64,000 bases of DNA, taken from assembly GCF_017873765.1 (NCBI RefSeq), contig NZ_JAGGKP010000001.1, forward strand, positions 62,001 to 126,000, in the 5' to 3' direction. The DNA comes from Paenibacillus sediminis (GTDB taxonomy: Bacteria > Bacillota > Bacilli > Paenibacillales > Paenibacillaceae). Below are positions 28,267 through 37,099 of the stretch, piece by piece. The position numbers were made by a program, and so were the translations under genes. Under the pieces are notes generated by a model. That model did not search any database. It saw nothing but the letters and a program-made list of their open reading frames with translations, and was not told where the DNA came from. Each line of letters opens with the position of its first letter. The first letter of the stretch is position 1.

Positions 28267-28294
28267 TTACAACTGTTCTAAGGAGGTCAAACAC

Positions 28295-28357
28295 ATGAAA
28301 TTACCTGTAGCGGTTATAGGCGGAGGTCCCGTAGGTATGGCGGCTGCTGAGCAGTAA
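28295..28357 (+). pseudogene. 5' remnant of an FAD/NAD(P)-binding flavoprotein gene (20 codons)
   Basis: A perfect ribosome site (AAGGAGG) and ATG lead into MKLPVAVIGGGPVGMAAAEQ, then TAA. The GxGPxGxxAA pattern is the FAD-binding start of pyridine-nucleotide flavoproteins, which are normally 350 aa or more. The following 100 bases show no continuation in any frame. Start signals are intact and the rest is lost, so this is a deletion remnant. Flavoprotein monooxygenases linked to Cys-rich MarR/ArsR regulators often belong to arsenic-type loci, but that link is inference. Confidence 0.7.
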
Positions 28358-28458
28358 AAAGAATATCAAAATCTAATTTGATTTTGCCAAAGGAAAAAGT
28401 ATACACTAAAAGTAAAGGGCTGTAGCCTTTATGTATTTCTAGGTAGGAGGATAAATCA

Positions 28459-29541
28459 ATGACAACACAATCTGAACGCATGCTTCTATTCATTGGTTCT
28501 TACGCGGAAGCATCCGATCCTGGAGTTTATGTATACTCATTTGACGAAACCACAGGTGAACTGACTCGTTTGCATCAAGTGTCTGGGATCAAAAATCCGA
28601 CTTTTCTGAACTTGGACGCTCAGCATAAGAAATTGTACTCCATTGGAGAAACGGTATCTAATGACGGTAAAAAAGTAGGCGAAGTCATCTCATTCGCTGT
28701 TGATACAGGCAAAGGAACGCTAACCGAGCTAAACCGCGTTCAATCAACAGATGCAACGACTTGCCACATTCAAAGAGATGCAGAAGACCGTTACCTAATT
28801 GTAGCCAGCTATCATGGCGGCAAAATAGGGCTGTTATCACTAGAGGAAAATGGAATGGTCGGCAAATTGCTTGATATGAAGCAGCATGAAGGTAAAGGGG
28901 CACATCCAGAACGTCAATCTCAGCCGCACCCTCATTCCGCATTTTTCAGCCCTGACGGGCGGTTTATTTTCGTACCGGATCTAGGTATCGATCGCATTCG
29001 TGCTTACACGATTAATCATGACAGCAAGAAGCTCGAGTTCCACGGCGAGACGGCTACGCATCCTGGAGCAGGTCCTCGTCACTTGGCATTCCATCCAAAT
29101 GGCAATCTTGCATTTGTCATTAATGAAGTCGATTCATCGATTACTTCATTCCGTTATGATGCAGAAGCAGGACAGTTACATACGATTGAGACTGTTTCAA
29201 CATTGCCTGCAGAATTCCAAGGGGAAAACACAACGGCAGAAATTAGAGTATCGAACGACGGTAAATATTTGTACGGTTCCAACCGCGGCCATGACAGCAT
29301 TGTCGTGTACGCGATTGATGCACAATCTGGCAAGCTAACCTATGTAGAACATGTACCAACAGAAGGTGGACATCCGCGCCACTTTACGCTAACGCCAAAC
29401 GGAAACTATTTGATTTCAGCGAACCGTGATTCCAACAATTTAACTGTGTTCCGCGTAAATCAACAGACAGGCAAGCTGGAGTATACAGGCCGCTCTGCAG
29501 AAGTATCCAAACCAGTGTGCGTCATTCCGGCTTATCTATAA
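28459..29541 (+). CDS. pgl: Lactonase-family protein, 6-phosphogluconolactonase type (seven-bladed propeller)
   Basis: This 360-aa protein shows repeated beta-propeller blades ending in Y/F-strand motifs: FIGSYAEASDPGVYVYSFDETTGEL, HPHSAFFSPDGRFIFVPDLGIDRIRAY, PRHLAFHPNGNLAFVINEVDSSITSF, and HPRHFTLTPNGNYLISANRDSNNLTVF. This is the Pgl/YkgB family, which hydrolyses 6-phosphogluconolactone in the pentose phosphate pathway or related lactones. No signal peptide is seen. TAGGAGG precedes the ATG. It has its own terminator. The family also contains muconate-lactonizing relatives, so substrate is probable, not certain. Confidence 0.88.
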   Translation: MTTQSERMLLFIGSYAEASDPGVYVYSFDETTGELTRLHQVSGIKNPTFLNLDAQHKKLYSIGETVSNDGKKVGEVISFAVDTGKGTLTELNRVQSTDATTCHIQRDAEDRYLIVASYHGGKIGLLSLEENGMVGKLLDMKQHEGKGAHPERQSQPHPHSAFFSPDGRFIFVPDLGIDRIRAYTINHDSKKLEFHGETATHPGAGPRHLAFHPNGNLAFVINEVDSSITSFRYDAEAGQLHTIETVSTLPAEFQGENTTAEIRVSNDGKYLYGSNRGHDSIVVYAIDAQSGKLTYVEHVPTEGGHPRHFTLTPNGNYLISANRDSNNLTVFRVNQQTGKLEYTGRSAEVSKPVCVIPAYL

Positions 29542-29563
29542 TCGATAAAAGGTAGCGTTACTT

Positions 29564-29599
29564 AAAAAAAACCATGGCTTTTGAGCCATGGTTTTTTTT
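29564..29599 (+). terminator. Strong terminator after the lactonase gene
   Basis: AAAAAACCATGGC pairs almost perfectly with GCCATGGTTTTTT over a 4-6 base loop and ends in eight Ts. Its A/T symmetry would also terminate transcripts from the right. Confidence 0.85.
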
Positions 29600-29728
29600 G
29601 GTCTCAGCAAGCGTTTTGGCTTAGTATTTGTTGATTTTCAGACGTTAGAGCGAGTACCGAAGGATCGTTATTATTGGTATCAAAAAGTAGTTCGCAAATG
29701 GGTGGATAGAAGCCTAAAAGTCTACTAA
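29600..29728 (+). pseudogene. C-terminal remnant of a GH1 beta-glucosidase gene
   Basis: Without any start codon, the frame from 29600 reads GLSKRFGLVFVDFQTLERVP, then KDRYYWYQKVV and a short tail to TAA 29726-29728. This is the closing segment of family 1 glycosidases (the 'SKRFG-VDF-T-R-PKDS-YWY' block). The active-site parts are missing, and the fragment begins exactly where the preceding terminator ends. It is a deletion remnant with no likely function. Confidence 0.75.
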
Positions 29729-29742
29729 AGAGGAGCCGAATA

Positions 29743-30110
29743 ATGGCTTCTTTTGGAAATTATGGATTTTGGCCTCCAGAAGGATAATTTGGCATAACAA
29801 TGGTCCGTGGAAACGTACTATTGTTTATCTGGACACGGTACCTCACAACTTTCCTACTCCACATCTCGATTATTTGGAACAGACGATTGATTATAAAGTA
29901 CCTGTTCAGTTGTTTGATGAACTTGCCCAGTTTGATGGAAGTTTGTATCCTGATCGAACTAGCGGTGAAGCTTCTGCGAAATGTGACCAAGAGGCTGCGA
30001 ATTTTATGGCTCTAAATTTAATGCATGACATCGTCACTGGTAGACGCACTGTTGAAGACGCAAGGCAATTTGCGATCGAGATACGGCCGATCCTGATGTC
30101 CGATATTTAG
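29743..30110 (+). pseudogene. Hypothetical gene, apparently frameshifted
   Basis: ATG 29743 follows AAGAGGAG and encodes MASFGNYGFWPPEG before a stop. In another frame, overlapping from 29769, a 113-aa reading continues with IIWHNNGPWKRTIVYLDTVP and LDYLEQTIDYKVPVQLFDEL, ending at 30110 after VEDARQFAIEIRP. A third frame near the end reads CDRDTADPDVRYLV to a stop at about 30118, which looks more protein-like than the listed tail. One gene with one or two frameshifts is the simplest reading. I do not recognise the family. Confidence 0.45.
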
Positions 30111-30220
30111 TATAAGATACAGGGTCTGTTTTGCTTATGCGCAACCATGTAATTTTTGCAAGAGTAGAAGATTGCTCCTTTCCGATTTATAATAGATTCA
30201 AATTAATATGGAGGTCAGCT

Positions 30221-31129
30221 ATGTCGTACGAAGTCGAAGTGCAATTTGCGCCTGTTCATGAGTTGTTGAACAGCTTGCATACATATATTTGTAGAAAATC
30301 TTACAAAAAAACCGATCTAGGAGTTTCTTGGGCAAAAGAAGTACGGAACAAAATTACCGAGGAGTTTGCTTCTGTTCTAGATCATACAGAAGTAAATTAT
30401 GATTGGAAGCTTGTCTATTTATTGCTTTATTTGTGTCCCTGTAATACCGAAGTAGAGACTTTCCTAGGATGGCTTGAAGGGTTATCTGCAGGTGAAATAT
30501 ATGAGATGTTATCTCAGTACGTGAACAGGTTCCCGGATAATGTGGACGAGTACCGTAAACGGATTCATTATCTTCTGTCGGAGTGGAATAAGCAATATTT
30601 CCAGAAGTGGGATCGTAACATGATCGATAGACTTAAGCAGCACGCAGTGCAAAAACAGCAGGAAATGAATGAGAGCCCACTAATGAACTTTGTCGATGAG
30701 ACGACGAATGGATTTCATTTTGTTCCTATTGAAGGTCTGGAGCGGCTTATATTCATTCCGCAGTATCATTTTCAGCCTGCCAACATCATTTATCATTTTG
30801 GAAAAGTGACTATATGCAACTACTCATCTCGAATTCATGAAGTAAATGACGATATACCGGTTATGATGCACAAAGCTATTCGGAGTCTTGGAGAGAAAAG
30901 CCGGCTTCGTATTTTGCAGTATCTATATCAAGAGCCGAAAAGCTTCACAGAAATCGTTAAGCATGTCGGTATCTCCAAAGGGATTGTACATGACCATCTA
31001 TTTAATTTGCGGACAGCAGGATTGATTTACGCTTATATCGAAGGTGAGAATGTAATCGGATACAGCCTTCGTACTCAAGGGATTGAACAAATGTATGAGC
31101 AGCTGCTCTTATACGTCAATGAATCTTGA
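30221..31129 (+). CDS. ArsR-like transcriptional regulator, probably of the opp operon
   Basis: This 302-aa protein has a large N-terminal region of unknown function (about 1-210) and a C-terminal winged helix (KAIRSLGEKSRLRILQYLYQEPKSFTEIVKHVGISKGIVHDHLFNLRTAGLIYAYIEGENVIGYSL). The N-terminal domain is of the type seen in long ArsR proteins of Bacilli. ATG 30221 with TGGAGG is preferred to the in-frame codon at 30131. It lies 144 bases before a peptide ABC operon on the same strand, with a 9-base inverted repeat at the -35 in between. Confidence 0.8.
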   Translation: MSYEVEVQFAPVHELLNSLHTYICRKSYKKTDLGVSWAKEVRNKITEEFASVLDHTEVNYDWKLVYLLLYLCPCNTEVETFLGWLEGLSAGEIYEMLSQYVNRFPDNVDEYRKRIHYLLSEWNKQYFQKWDRNMIDRLKQHAVQKQQEMNESPLMNFVDETTNGFHFVPIEGLERLIFIPQYHFQPANIIYHFGKVTICNYSSRIHEVNDDIPVMMHKAIRSLGEKSRLRILQYLYQEPKSFTEIVKHVGISKGIVHDHLFNLRTAGLIYAYIEGENVIGYSLRTQGIEQMYEQLLLYVNES

Positions 31130-31140
31130 ATGAAAAATAT

Positions 31141-31204
31141 TTCTGTAAAAAAAGAAACCAATTTCAAGTTCTCTCTTTACAGAACACGAAATGGTTTTTA
31201 TAAT
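31141..31204 (+). promoter_or_regulatory. Promoter of the peptide ABC operon with an overlapping inverted repeat
   Basis: TTTACA (31176-31181), 17 bases, TATAAT (31199-31204) is a near-consensus promoter. TTCTGTAAA (31141-31149) and TTTACAGAA (31176-31184) form a perfect 9-base inverted repeat whose right arm covers the -35, a classic repressor arrangement. Confidence 0.7.
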
Positions 31205-31273
31205 AGTGAATATCGAACGCAAATACATAGTTTGTGTATCGGAATTATATATTTTTTCTAGAGGGGGATTCAA

Positions 31274-33001
31274 GTGAACAACAAATTAAAGTTAGTCCCA
31301 GCGCTACTACTGTCCTTATCTTTGGTATTAAGCGCATGCGGCGGGGCACAAGATAGTGCATCGAATACTGCTGGTCAATCAGCAACAACCGATACAAAAT
31401 CAGCTGAAGCACCAGCTGCCGTGAAAGACGGTATTTTCAAAGCAACAGATATGTCTAAAAATCCAGAAGCGGCTAAAAATCGCAAAGATACATTCATTGT
31501 CGGCCTAACTGAGCCAGAAGGCGTATTCAACCCTTACTTTTATCACAATGGCTACGATGGCAACGCAAGTGATGCGATGTTCGCTTCGTTGATCGATTAC
31601 GATAAGAATGGTAAACAAGTACCTGGCTTAGCAGAGAGCTGGGATGTGTCTCCGGACAATCTTACATACACTTTCCACCTAAGAAAAGGACTGAAATACA
31701 GCGACGGTTCACCTGTAACGGCTGACGATGTAGCATTTACACTCACCATTCTTCATGACAAATCTTATGATGGTGAGTTTGATATTACTCCAGCACATAT
31801 TAAAGGCGGACAGGAATATAAAGAAGGTAAAGCATCCTCCATTGAAGGTATTAAAGTCATTGATCCATTGACAATTCAAATTACAACAACAGAAGTTAAT
31901 GCAAGAACGCTTGGATTGATCAGTGGACCGGTATTGTCCAAAGCTTACTACGGCAAAAATTACAAACAAGGCGATTTGAGTTATATCCGTACTTTGCACA
32001 GCAAACCAATGGGTGCAGGTCCTTACAAACTGGATAAATTCATCCCGGGTCAAGAGGTACGTTATGTAGCAAACCCTTACTATTATAAAGGCAAACCAGC
32101 AATTGAGCATTTCATTTATAAAGTGTCTACACCTGATACAAACCTGCAAATGTTCCAAGCAGGGGAAACAGACTATGACGGTTTCACAGCGAACGCTGAA
32201 AACTTTGAGCAATTGCAAAGCTTGGGCTTCGCGAACGTTAATGTCTACACAGCAAGCAACTATGCATACCTAGACATCAACCATAAGAAACCTTATCTGC
32301 AAGATAAGAGAGTACGTCAAGCACTCGCATACGGACTTAACCGTCAACAAATTGTTGACACGAACTACCAAGGTTATGCTACGGTAGCGAACATTCCAGC
32401 AAGTACTGTATCTTGGGCATATACAGACGACGTGAACAAATACGAATATAACCCAGAGAAAGCAAAACAATTGCTTGATGAAGCGGGCTGGAAAGTTGGC
32501 GCTGACGGTATTCGTGAAAAAGACGGTAAAAAGCTAACAATCACTTGGCTCGGTACGAAGAGCAGCATGACGGATATTCTCGTTCCAATTGCTACTGAGA
32601 ATTACAAAGAAATCGGAATTCAATTCCAACCAGAAATTATGGACTTTAACGCTCTGTTAACGAAACGCGAACAAGGCGATTACGATTTGGCTTCTTTGTC
32701 CACATCCATTTTGTTAGACCCATCTGACGGTGTTGAAGGCTTTACAACGAAAATGGCTGATAACGGATACTCCGATCCTAAAGTGGATGAACTATATCAG
32801 AAAAGTATCAGCACACTGGACATCAACGAACGTAAAAAGATTTATACCGAATTGTTCAAATATTTGAACGATGATCTTCCAGTTATTTTCTTCTTCAACC
32901 GTAAAGTCATGTCTGCAACGAACGGAAGAATTCATGGACTTGAGCCAAACTCATACACAGGCATCTCTGGAGATCTTGCAAAACTTACGATTGAAAATTA
33001 A
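31274..33001 (+). CDS. Peptide/nickel-type ABC transporter substrate-binding lipoprotein
   Basis: This 575-aa family 5 binding protein captures oligopeptides outside the cell. A lipoprotein signal (hydrophobic LVPALLLSLSLVLSACGG, lipid Cys about 22) is followed by a Ser/Thr/Ala linker and the SBP5 body (GLAESWDVSPDNLTYTFHLRKGLKYSDGSPVTADDV; MGAGPYKLDKFIPGQEV). The GTG start follows AGAGGGGG. It is first in an operon with two permeases and two ATPases, separated from them by a hairpin that may raise its relative expression. Ligand type is unproven. Confidence 0.92.
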   Translation: MNNKLKLVPALLLSLSLVLSACGGAQDSASNTAGQSATTDTKSAEAPAAVKDGIFKATDMSKNPEAAKNRKDTFIVGLTEPEGVFNPYFYHNGYDGNASDAMFASLIDYDKNGKQVPGLAESWDVSPDNLTYTFHLRKGLKYSDGSPVTADDVAFTLTILHDKSYDGEFDITPAHIKGGQEYKEGKASSIEGIKVIDPLTIQITTTEVNARTLGLISGPVLSKAYYGKNYKQGDLSYIRTLHSKPMGAGPYKLDKFIPGQEVRYVANPYYYKGKPAIEHFIYKVSTPDTNLQMFQAGETDYDGFTANAENFEQLQSLGFANVNVYTASNYAYLDINHKKPYLQDKRVRQALAYGLNRQQIVDTNYQGYATVANIPASTVSWAYTDDVNKYEYNPEKAKQLLDEAGWKVGADGIREKDGKKLTITWLGTKSSMTDILVPIATENYKEIGIQFQPEIMDFNALLTKREQGDYDLASLSTSILLDPSDGVEGFTTKMADNGYSDPKVDELYQKSISTLDINERKKIYTELFKYLNDDLPVIFFFNRKVMSATNGRIHGLEPNSYTGISGDLAKLTIEN

Positions 33002-33015
33002 TAACAATTAAATAG

Positions 33016-33038
33016 GCTCAGCCGCTTGGCGGCTGAGC
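33016..33038 (+). terminator. Intercistronic hairpin between binding protein and permease
   Basis: GCTCAGCCGC and GCGGCTGAGC form a perfect 10-bp stem with a TTG loop, followed by a short T-rich tract. It is probably a partial terminator or mRNA stabiliser giving more binding protein than permease. Confidence 0.65.
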
Positions 33039-33061
33039 TCTATTTTGTTAGGGGATAGATT

Positions 33062-34018
33062 ATGTGGCAATATATTATCCGCAGATTGCTTCAAGCCATT
33101 CCGACATTGCTCGGGGTGTCTATTATTATATTCTTTGTATTCGCTTTAACGCCCGGTGACTATGTAGATACCAATATCCAATTAACACCGGAAAAAGCTC
33201 ATGAACTTAAAGTGTTATACGGATTAGATAAACCAATTATCGAACGTTATTTTATTTGGCTTGGCAATGTTATGAAAGGCGATTTCGGATTTTCACTGCA
33301 GTTCCAGAAGCCTGTCACTTCCCTATTAAATGACTATATTTGGAACTCATTCCTGATTGCTATTGTATCTCTAATACTGACATGGACCATTGCTATATTA
33401 ATTGGCGTTTATTCTGCATTAAAGAAATATTCATGGTTCGATGTACTCGTTACCCTAGGGGTATTTGCAGCGATGTCGTTTCCTTCCTTCTTCCTTGGGC
33501 TATTGCTCATTAAATTTTTTGCTGTTGATTTGAAATGGCTCCCTGTTGGCGGAATGACCTATGGCGGCAGTAACTCGACAGGAATGGCATATGTGTTGGA
33601 AGTACTTAAGCATATGATTCTCCCAGTTTCCGTACTTACAATGCTTAGTGTCGGTTCTTTGACCCGCTATTTTAGAGCGAACATGCTTGATGTGATTCGG
33701 CAAGATTTTGTAAGAACAGCGCGGGCGAAGGGGCTCAAAGAGCGGGTTGTTATTTTTAAGCATGCTTTACGCAACGCTAGTCTGCCTGCAATCACGCTGC
33801 TTGGTTTTGAATTGCCAGGGCTGTTCGCTGGAGCAATCATTACCGAGAAAATATTTGCTTGGCCTGGTGTTGGACATATTCATATGCAAGCACTAGACAA
33901 TCGTGATTATACGGTATTGATGGGCTTTACGATGTTCTTGGCGATATTAACCGTACTCGGTAACTTGCTCGCCGATATTTTTTACAGCGTTGCGGATCCG
34001 CGAATCCGGTTGAAATGA
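33062..34018 (+). CDS. oppB: Peptide ABC transporter permease (OppB/DppB/AppB type)
   Basis: This 318-aa inner-membrane permease has six predicted membrane segments, the first in LLGVSIIIFFVFALTPGD, and the ATPase-contacting EAA-like loop RTARAKGLKERVVIFKHALRNASLPAI (about 217-243). N-terminal MWQYIIRRLLQAIPTLLGVS is diagnostic for the OppB family. It pairs with the following OppC-type permease. The symbol indicates family; Dpp or App function is equally possible. Confidence 0.93.
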   Translation: MWQYIIRRLLQAIPTLLGVSIIIFFVFALTPGDYVDTNIQLTPEKAHELKVLYGLDKPIIERYFIWLGNVMKGDFGFSLQFQKPVTSLLNDYIWNSFLIAIVSLILTWTIAILIGVYSALKKYSWFDVLVTLGVFAAMSFPSFFLGLLLIKFFAVDLKWLPVGGMTYGGSNSTGMAYVLEVLKHMILPVSVLTMLSVGSLTRYFRANMLDVIRQDFVRTARAKGLKERVVIFKHALRNASLPAITLLGFELPGLFAGAIITEKIFAWPGVGHIHMQALDNRDYTVLMGFTMFLAILTVLGNLLADIFYSVADPRIRLK

Positions 34019-34031
34019 GGAGGAAATGATT

Positions 34032-34967
34032 GTGGCACTTGAAACGACAAGGTCTGTTAGCAATGATCCAGCCGCTTCACGGGTGAAACCGGCAAAATCT
34101 CCGTCGCTCTGGAAGCATTCTTGGAGAAGGCTGCGTAAAAATAAATTAGCCATGTTCGGACTCGTTTTTATCATTTTTATGTTTATATTTTGTTTTATTG
34201 GGCCGTTATTCTCACCCTATACGAACGGGAATACAGATATTCTCAATATGAAAAAAGCACCAAGTGCATCCCACTGGCTCGGTACCGATCTTGTTGGGCG
34301 CGATGTACTAACCCGGTTAATGCAGGCGGGACAAATTTCTCTGACAATAGGTATTGTCTCTATGATTCTTACTGTAATTATCGGCGGAGGTCTCGGTGTC
34401 ATATCCGGTTATTACCGTGGCTTCGTTGATCTTGTGATCATGCGTCTTGCCGATATTTTGATGAGTATCCCATCACTTCCACTGCTCATCATCATGGGGG
34501 CCATTATGACAGAGTGGAAGGTACCGCCTGAGTATCGCATCTATATTGTTATGATCATGCTTAGTATACTCGGATGGCCGTCACTCGCCCGTCTTGTTCG
34601 TGGACAAATCTTGTCGCTGCGCGAGCGTGAATTTATGCAGGCGGCGGAAAGTTTAGGCCTACGGGATTATCGTAAAATGTTCTATCATTTGCTTCCTAAT
34701 ACACTTCCGATGCTTATCGTTGTCTGTACGCTGACTGTCGGAGGCGCGATTTTGAGCGAATCCGCACTAAGCTATTTAGGAGTCGGTGTCGGTCCAACAA
34801 CGCCGTCGTGGGGTAAAATGATTGATTTGGCGAACAACTTGATGGACTTTCAAAAGAGACCGTGGTTGTGGATCCCACCGGGACTTGCAGTCTTTTTAAC
34901 GGTTATTTCAATAAATTTGCTTGGGGACGGCTTAAGAGATGCGCTGGATCCGCAAGGCAACAGGTAG
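34032..34967 (+). CDS. oppC: Peptide ABC transporter permease (OppC/DppC/AppC type)
   Basis: This permease of about 311 aa has an N-terminal cytoplasmic stretch with SLWKHSWRRLRKNKLAMFGLV, the usual OppC entry to membrane segment 1, the HWLGTDLVGRDVLTRLMQAGQISL region, and the EAA loop QAAESLGLRDYRKMFYHLLPNTLP. ATG 34026 lies only two bases from AGGAGG while GTG 34032 is eight bases away, so I start at 34032. It forms the heterodimeric channel with OppB. Confidence 0.93.
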   Translation: MALETTRSVSNDPAASRVKPAKSPSLWKHSWRRLRKNKLAMFGLVFIIFMFIFCFIGPLFSPYTNGNTDILNMKKAPSASHWLGTDLVGRDVLTRLMQAGQISLTIGIVSMILTVIIGGGLGVISGYYRGFVDLVIMRLADILMSIPSLPLLIIMGAIMTEWKVPPEYRIYIVMIMLSILGWPSLARLVRGQILSLREREFMQAAESLGLRDYRKMFYHLLPNTLPMLIVVCTLTVGGAILSESALSYLGVGVGPTTPSWGKMIDLANNLMDFQKRPWLWIPPGLAVFLTVISINLLGDGLRDALDPQGNR

Positions 34968-34979
34968 GTGAGGTAACAA

Positions 34980-35966
34980 ATGTCAAATACATTGGTGGAG
35001 TTTAAGCACCTGCATACGTATTTTGATACAGAGGAAGGTACATTAAAAGCCGTCAACGATGTCAGCTTCCGCGTCAAAGAAGGGGAGACCGTAGCTATTG
35101 TTGGGGAATCCGGCAGCGGTAAAAGTGTTACGGTACTTTCGCTTATGCGACTGGTAGCGGAGCCGCAGGGCAAAATTGTGGACGGCGAAATTATATATGA
35201 AGGAAAAAATTTGCTGGCACTGAATCGAAAAGAAATGGCAAGGCTTCGCGGGAAAGAGATCGCAATGATTTTTCAGGAGCCGATGTCTTCTTTGAACCCC
35301 GTACTTACGATCGGTGAGCAAATTATGGAACCGTTAATTGAGCATTTGCTCCTTAGTAAAAAAGAAGCTCATAAAAAAGCGGAAAGCCTCATTTCGCTCG
35401 TTGGCATTCCGCGGCCTGCTCAAATTATGAAGAGCTATCCGCACGAGCTTAGCGGCGGCATGCTGCAGCGCGTCATGATTGCGATCGCACTTAGCTGCAA
35501 TCCTAAACTTCTTATTGCCGATGAACCGACTACGGCTCTGGACGTGACGATCCAAGCACAGATTCTTGATCTGCTGCGTCAGGTGAAGGATGAATTCGGG
35601 ATGTCAACGCTGCTTATTACTCATGATTTAGGCGTTGTTGCGGAAATGGCTGACTACGTTGTCGTTATGTATGCGGGTAAAGTCATTGAGGAAGCGCCTG
35701 TTCTTGAGTTGTTCAAAGAACCGCGTCATCCGTATACGCAAGGCTTGTTGAAATCTAAACCGGTGATCGGCCAGCGGAAAGAACGTTTGTATTCGATACC
35801 CGGACAGGTTCCGAACCTCGTAGGACTAGAGAATATGTGCTATTTCAGCGATCGATGCGAACATTGCATGAATATTTGCCGTACACAAGCGCCTCCCCTG
35901 CGCGATGACGGCCAAGGACATAAAACCGCATGCTGGTTGTATGAGGAGGAGGGGAAACAAGCATGA
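34980..35966 (+). CDS. oppD: Peptide ABC transporter ATP-binding protein (OppD type)
   Basis: This 328-aa ATPase has Walker A GESGSGKS (about 40-47), signature LSGGM (about 156-160), Walker B KLLIADEP and the H-loop [25 protein letters not shown]-terminal oligopeptide-transporter extension contains Cys residues in [16 protein letters not shown], the Fe-S-type Cys motif of OppD/DppD proteins. It overlaps oppF by four bases. Confidence 0.95.
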   Translation: MSNTLVEFKHLHTYFDTEEGTLKAVNDVSFRVKEGETVAIVGESGSGKSVTVLSLMRLVAEPQGKIVDGEIIYEGKNLLALNRKEMARLRGKEIAMIFQEPMSSLNPVLTIGEQIMEPLIEHLLLSKKEAHKKAESLISLVGIPRPAQIMKSYPHELSGGMLQRVMIAIALSCNPKLLIADEPTTALDVTIQAQILDLLRQVKDEFGMSTLLITHDLGVVAEMADYVVVMYAGKVIEEAPVLELFKEPRHPYTQGLLKSKPVIGQRKERLYSIPGQVPNLVGLENMCYFSDRCEHCMNICRTQAPPLRDDGQGHKTACWLYEEEGKQA

Positions 35967-36937
35967 GCAACGATATCATTTTATCCGTAAAGGATCTTAA
36001 AAAATATTTCCCCGTAAAACATAGCATTTTCGGCTATAAAGTAGGAGATGTGAAAGCTGTAGACGGTGTCAGCTTTGATATCAGAAGAGGCGAAAGCTTT
36101 GGTTTGGTTGGCGAATCAGGCAGCGGTAAAAGCACCACAGGCCGTACAATTCTGAGACTGCTTGAGAAAACGTCAGGCGAGGTAACTTTTAAGGGGGCTG
36201 ACCTGTATTCGCTGGATCGGAAACAGATGAGAGAAATGCGTCCGAAAATGCAGTTTATTTTCCAAGACCCGTTCAGTTCACTTAATCCGCGGATGCGTAT
36301 TGGAGACGCACTGGTTGAGGCGATAGTCGATCACGGGCTTGCCAGCAAAGCCGAGGCGAGAGAGAAAGCTGTTCAAGTACTCCGCATTTGCGGATTATCG
36401 GATTACCATATGGAACGGTTCCCGCATGAATTTTCCGGCGGACAACGTCAACGGATCGGCATTGCCCGGGCAATGATGATGGATCCGGAATTCATCGTGG
36501 CTGATGAACCGGTGTCTGCGCTTGATGTATCGATCCAAGCTCAGATCATTAATCTGTTCAGCGACCTGCAGGAGCAACGTTCGTTGACGTATTTGTTCAT
36601 CTCGCATGATCTAAGCGTGGTCGAGCATTTATGCAACCGAATCGCTGTTATGTACTTGGGGAATATCGTAGAAATAGCAGATCGAGACGAATTGTTCTCT
36701 CGTCCACTGCATCCTTATACTAAGGCGCTTCTATCTGCAGTACCCGTTCCTGACCCTACACGTAAAAGAGAACGGATTATTCTGAAGGGTGACATTCCGA
36801 ATCCTGCTGATCCTCCTTCAGGTTGCAAGTTCCATACGCGCTGCCCGTTTGCCGTAGAACGGTGTCGTACTGAAGTTCCTGAGTTTCGTAGTGTCGGCGG
36901 CGACCATGCCGTCGCTTGTCATTTGGTAGAAGTGTAA
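35963..36937 (+). CDS. oppF: Peptide ABC transporter ATP-binding protein (OppF type)
   Basis: This 324-aa second ATPase has Walker [13 protein letters not shown] (about 51-62), signature FSGGQRQRIGIARA (about 160-173), Walker B EFIVADEP, H-loop FISHDLSVVEHLCNRIAVMYLG, and the C-terminal CKFHTRCPFAVERC Cys cluster. It forms the nucleotide-binding pair with OppD. ATGA overlap indicates coupled translation. It is the last gene of the operon. Confidence 0.95.
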   Translation: MSNDIILSVKDLKKYFPVKHSIFGYKVGDVKAVDGVSFDIRRGESFGLVGESGSGKSTTGRTILRLLEKTSGEVTFKGADLYSLDRKQMREMRPKMQFIFQDPFSSLNPRMRIGDALVEAIVDHGLASKAEAREKAVQVLRICGLSDYHMERFPHEFSGGQRQRIGIARAMMMDPEFIVADEPVSALDVSIQAQIINLFSDLQEQRSLTYLFISHDLSVVEHLCNRIAVMYLGNIVEIADRDELFSRPLHPYTKALLSAVPVPDPTRKRERIILKGDIPNPADPPSGCKFHTRCPFAVERCRTEVPEFRSVGGDHAVACHLVEV

Positions 36938-36960
36938 TTCTATATTGAGTAAATCTTTGA

Positions 36961-36995
36961 GCCTGAGTCTAGTAACCCGTTAGACTCAGGCTTTT
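36961..36995 (+). terminator. Terminator of the peptide ABC operon
   Basis: GCCTGAGTCTA and TAGACTCAGGC form a perfect 11-bp stem followed by TTTT. Confidence 0.88.
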
Positions 36996-37027
36996 ATGAT
37001 TAATTATAAATAACTTATTTTCATCTC

Positions 37028-37084
37028 TTGACAAATCCTTAGTTATCCAATAGGATTTAATTGATTCTACTGACTGACGAGTCA
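37028..37084 (+). promoter_or_regulatory. Promoter and TetR-type operator of the amino acid ABC operon
   Basis: TTGACA (37028-37033), 17 bases, TAGGAT (37051-37056) is a good promoter. TGACT-N4-AGTCA (37071-37084) is a perfect dyad between the -10 and the tetR start at 37100, well placed for autorepression. Confidence 0.65.
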
Positions 37085-37099
37085 ATCGGGAAGGGGGCA

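Noticed and set aside
28121..28294. Longer frame ahead of the flavoprotein remnant
   Set aside because: It lies over the end of the MarR gene and the operator; the real start signal is at 28295.
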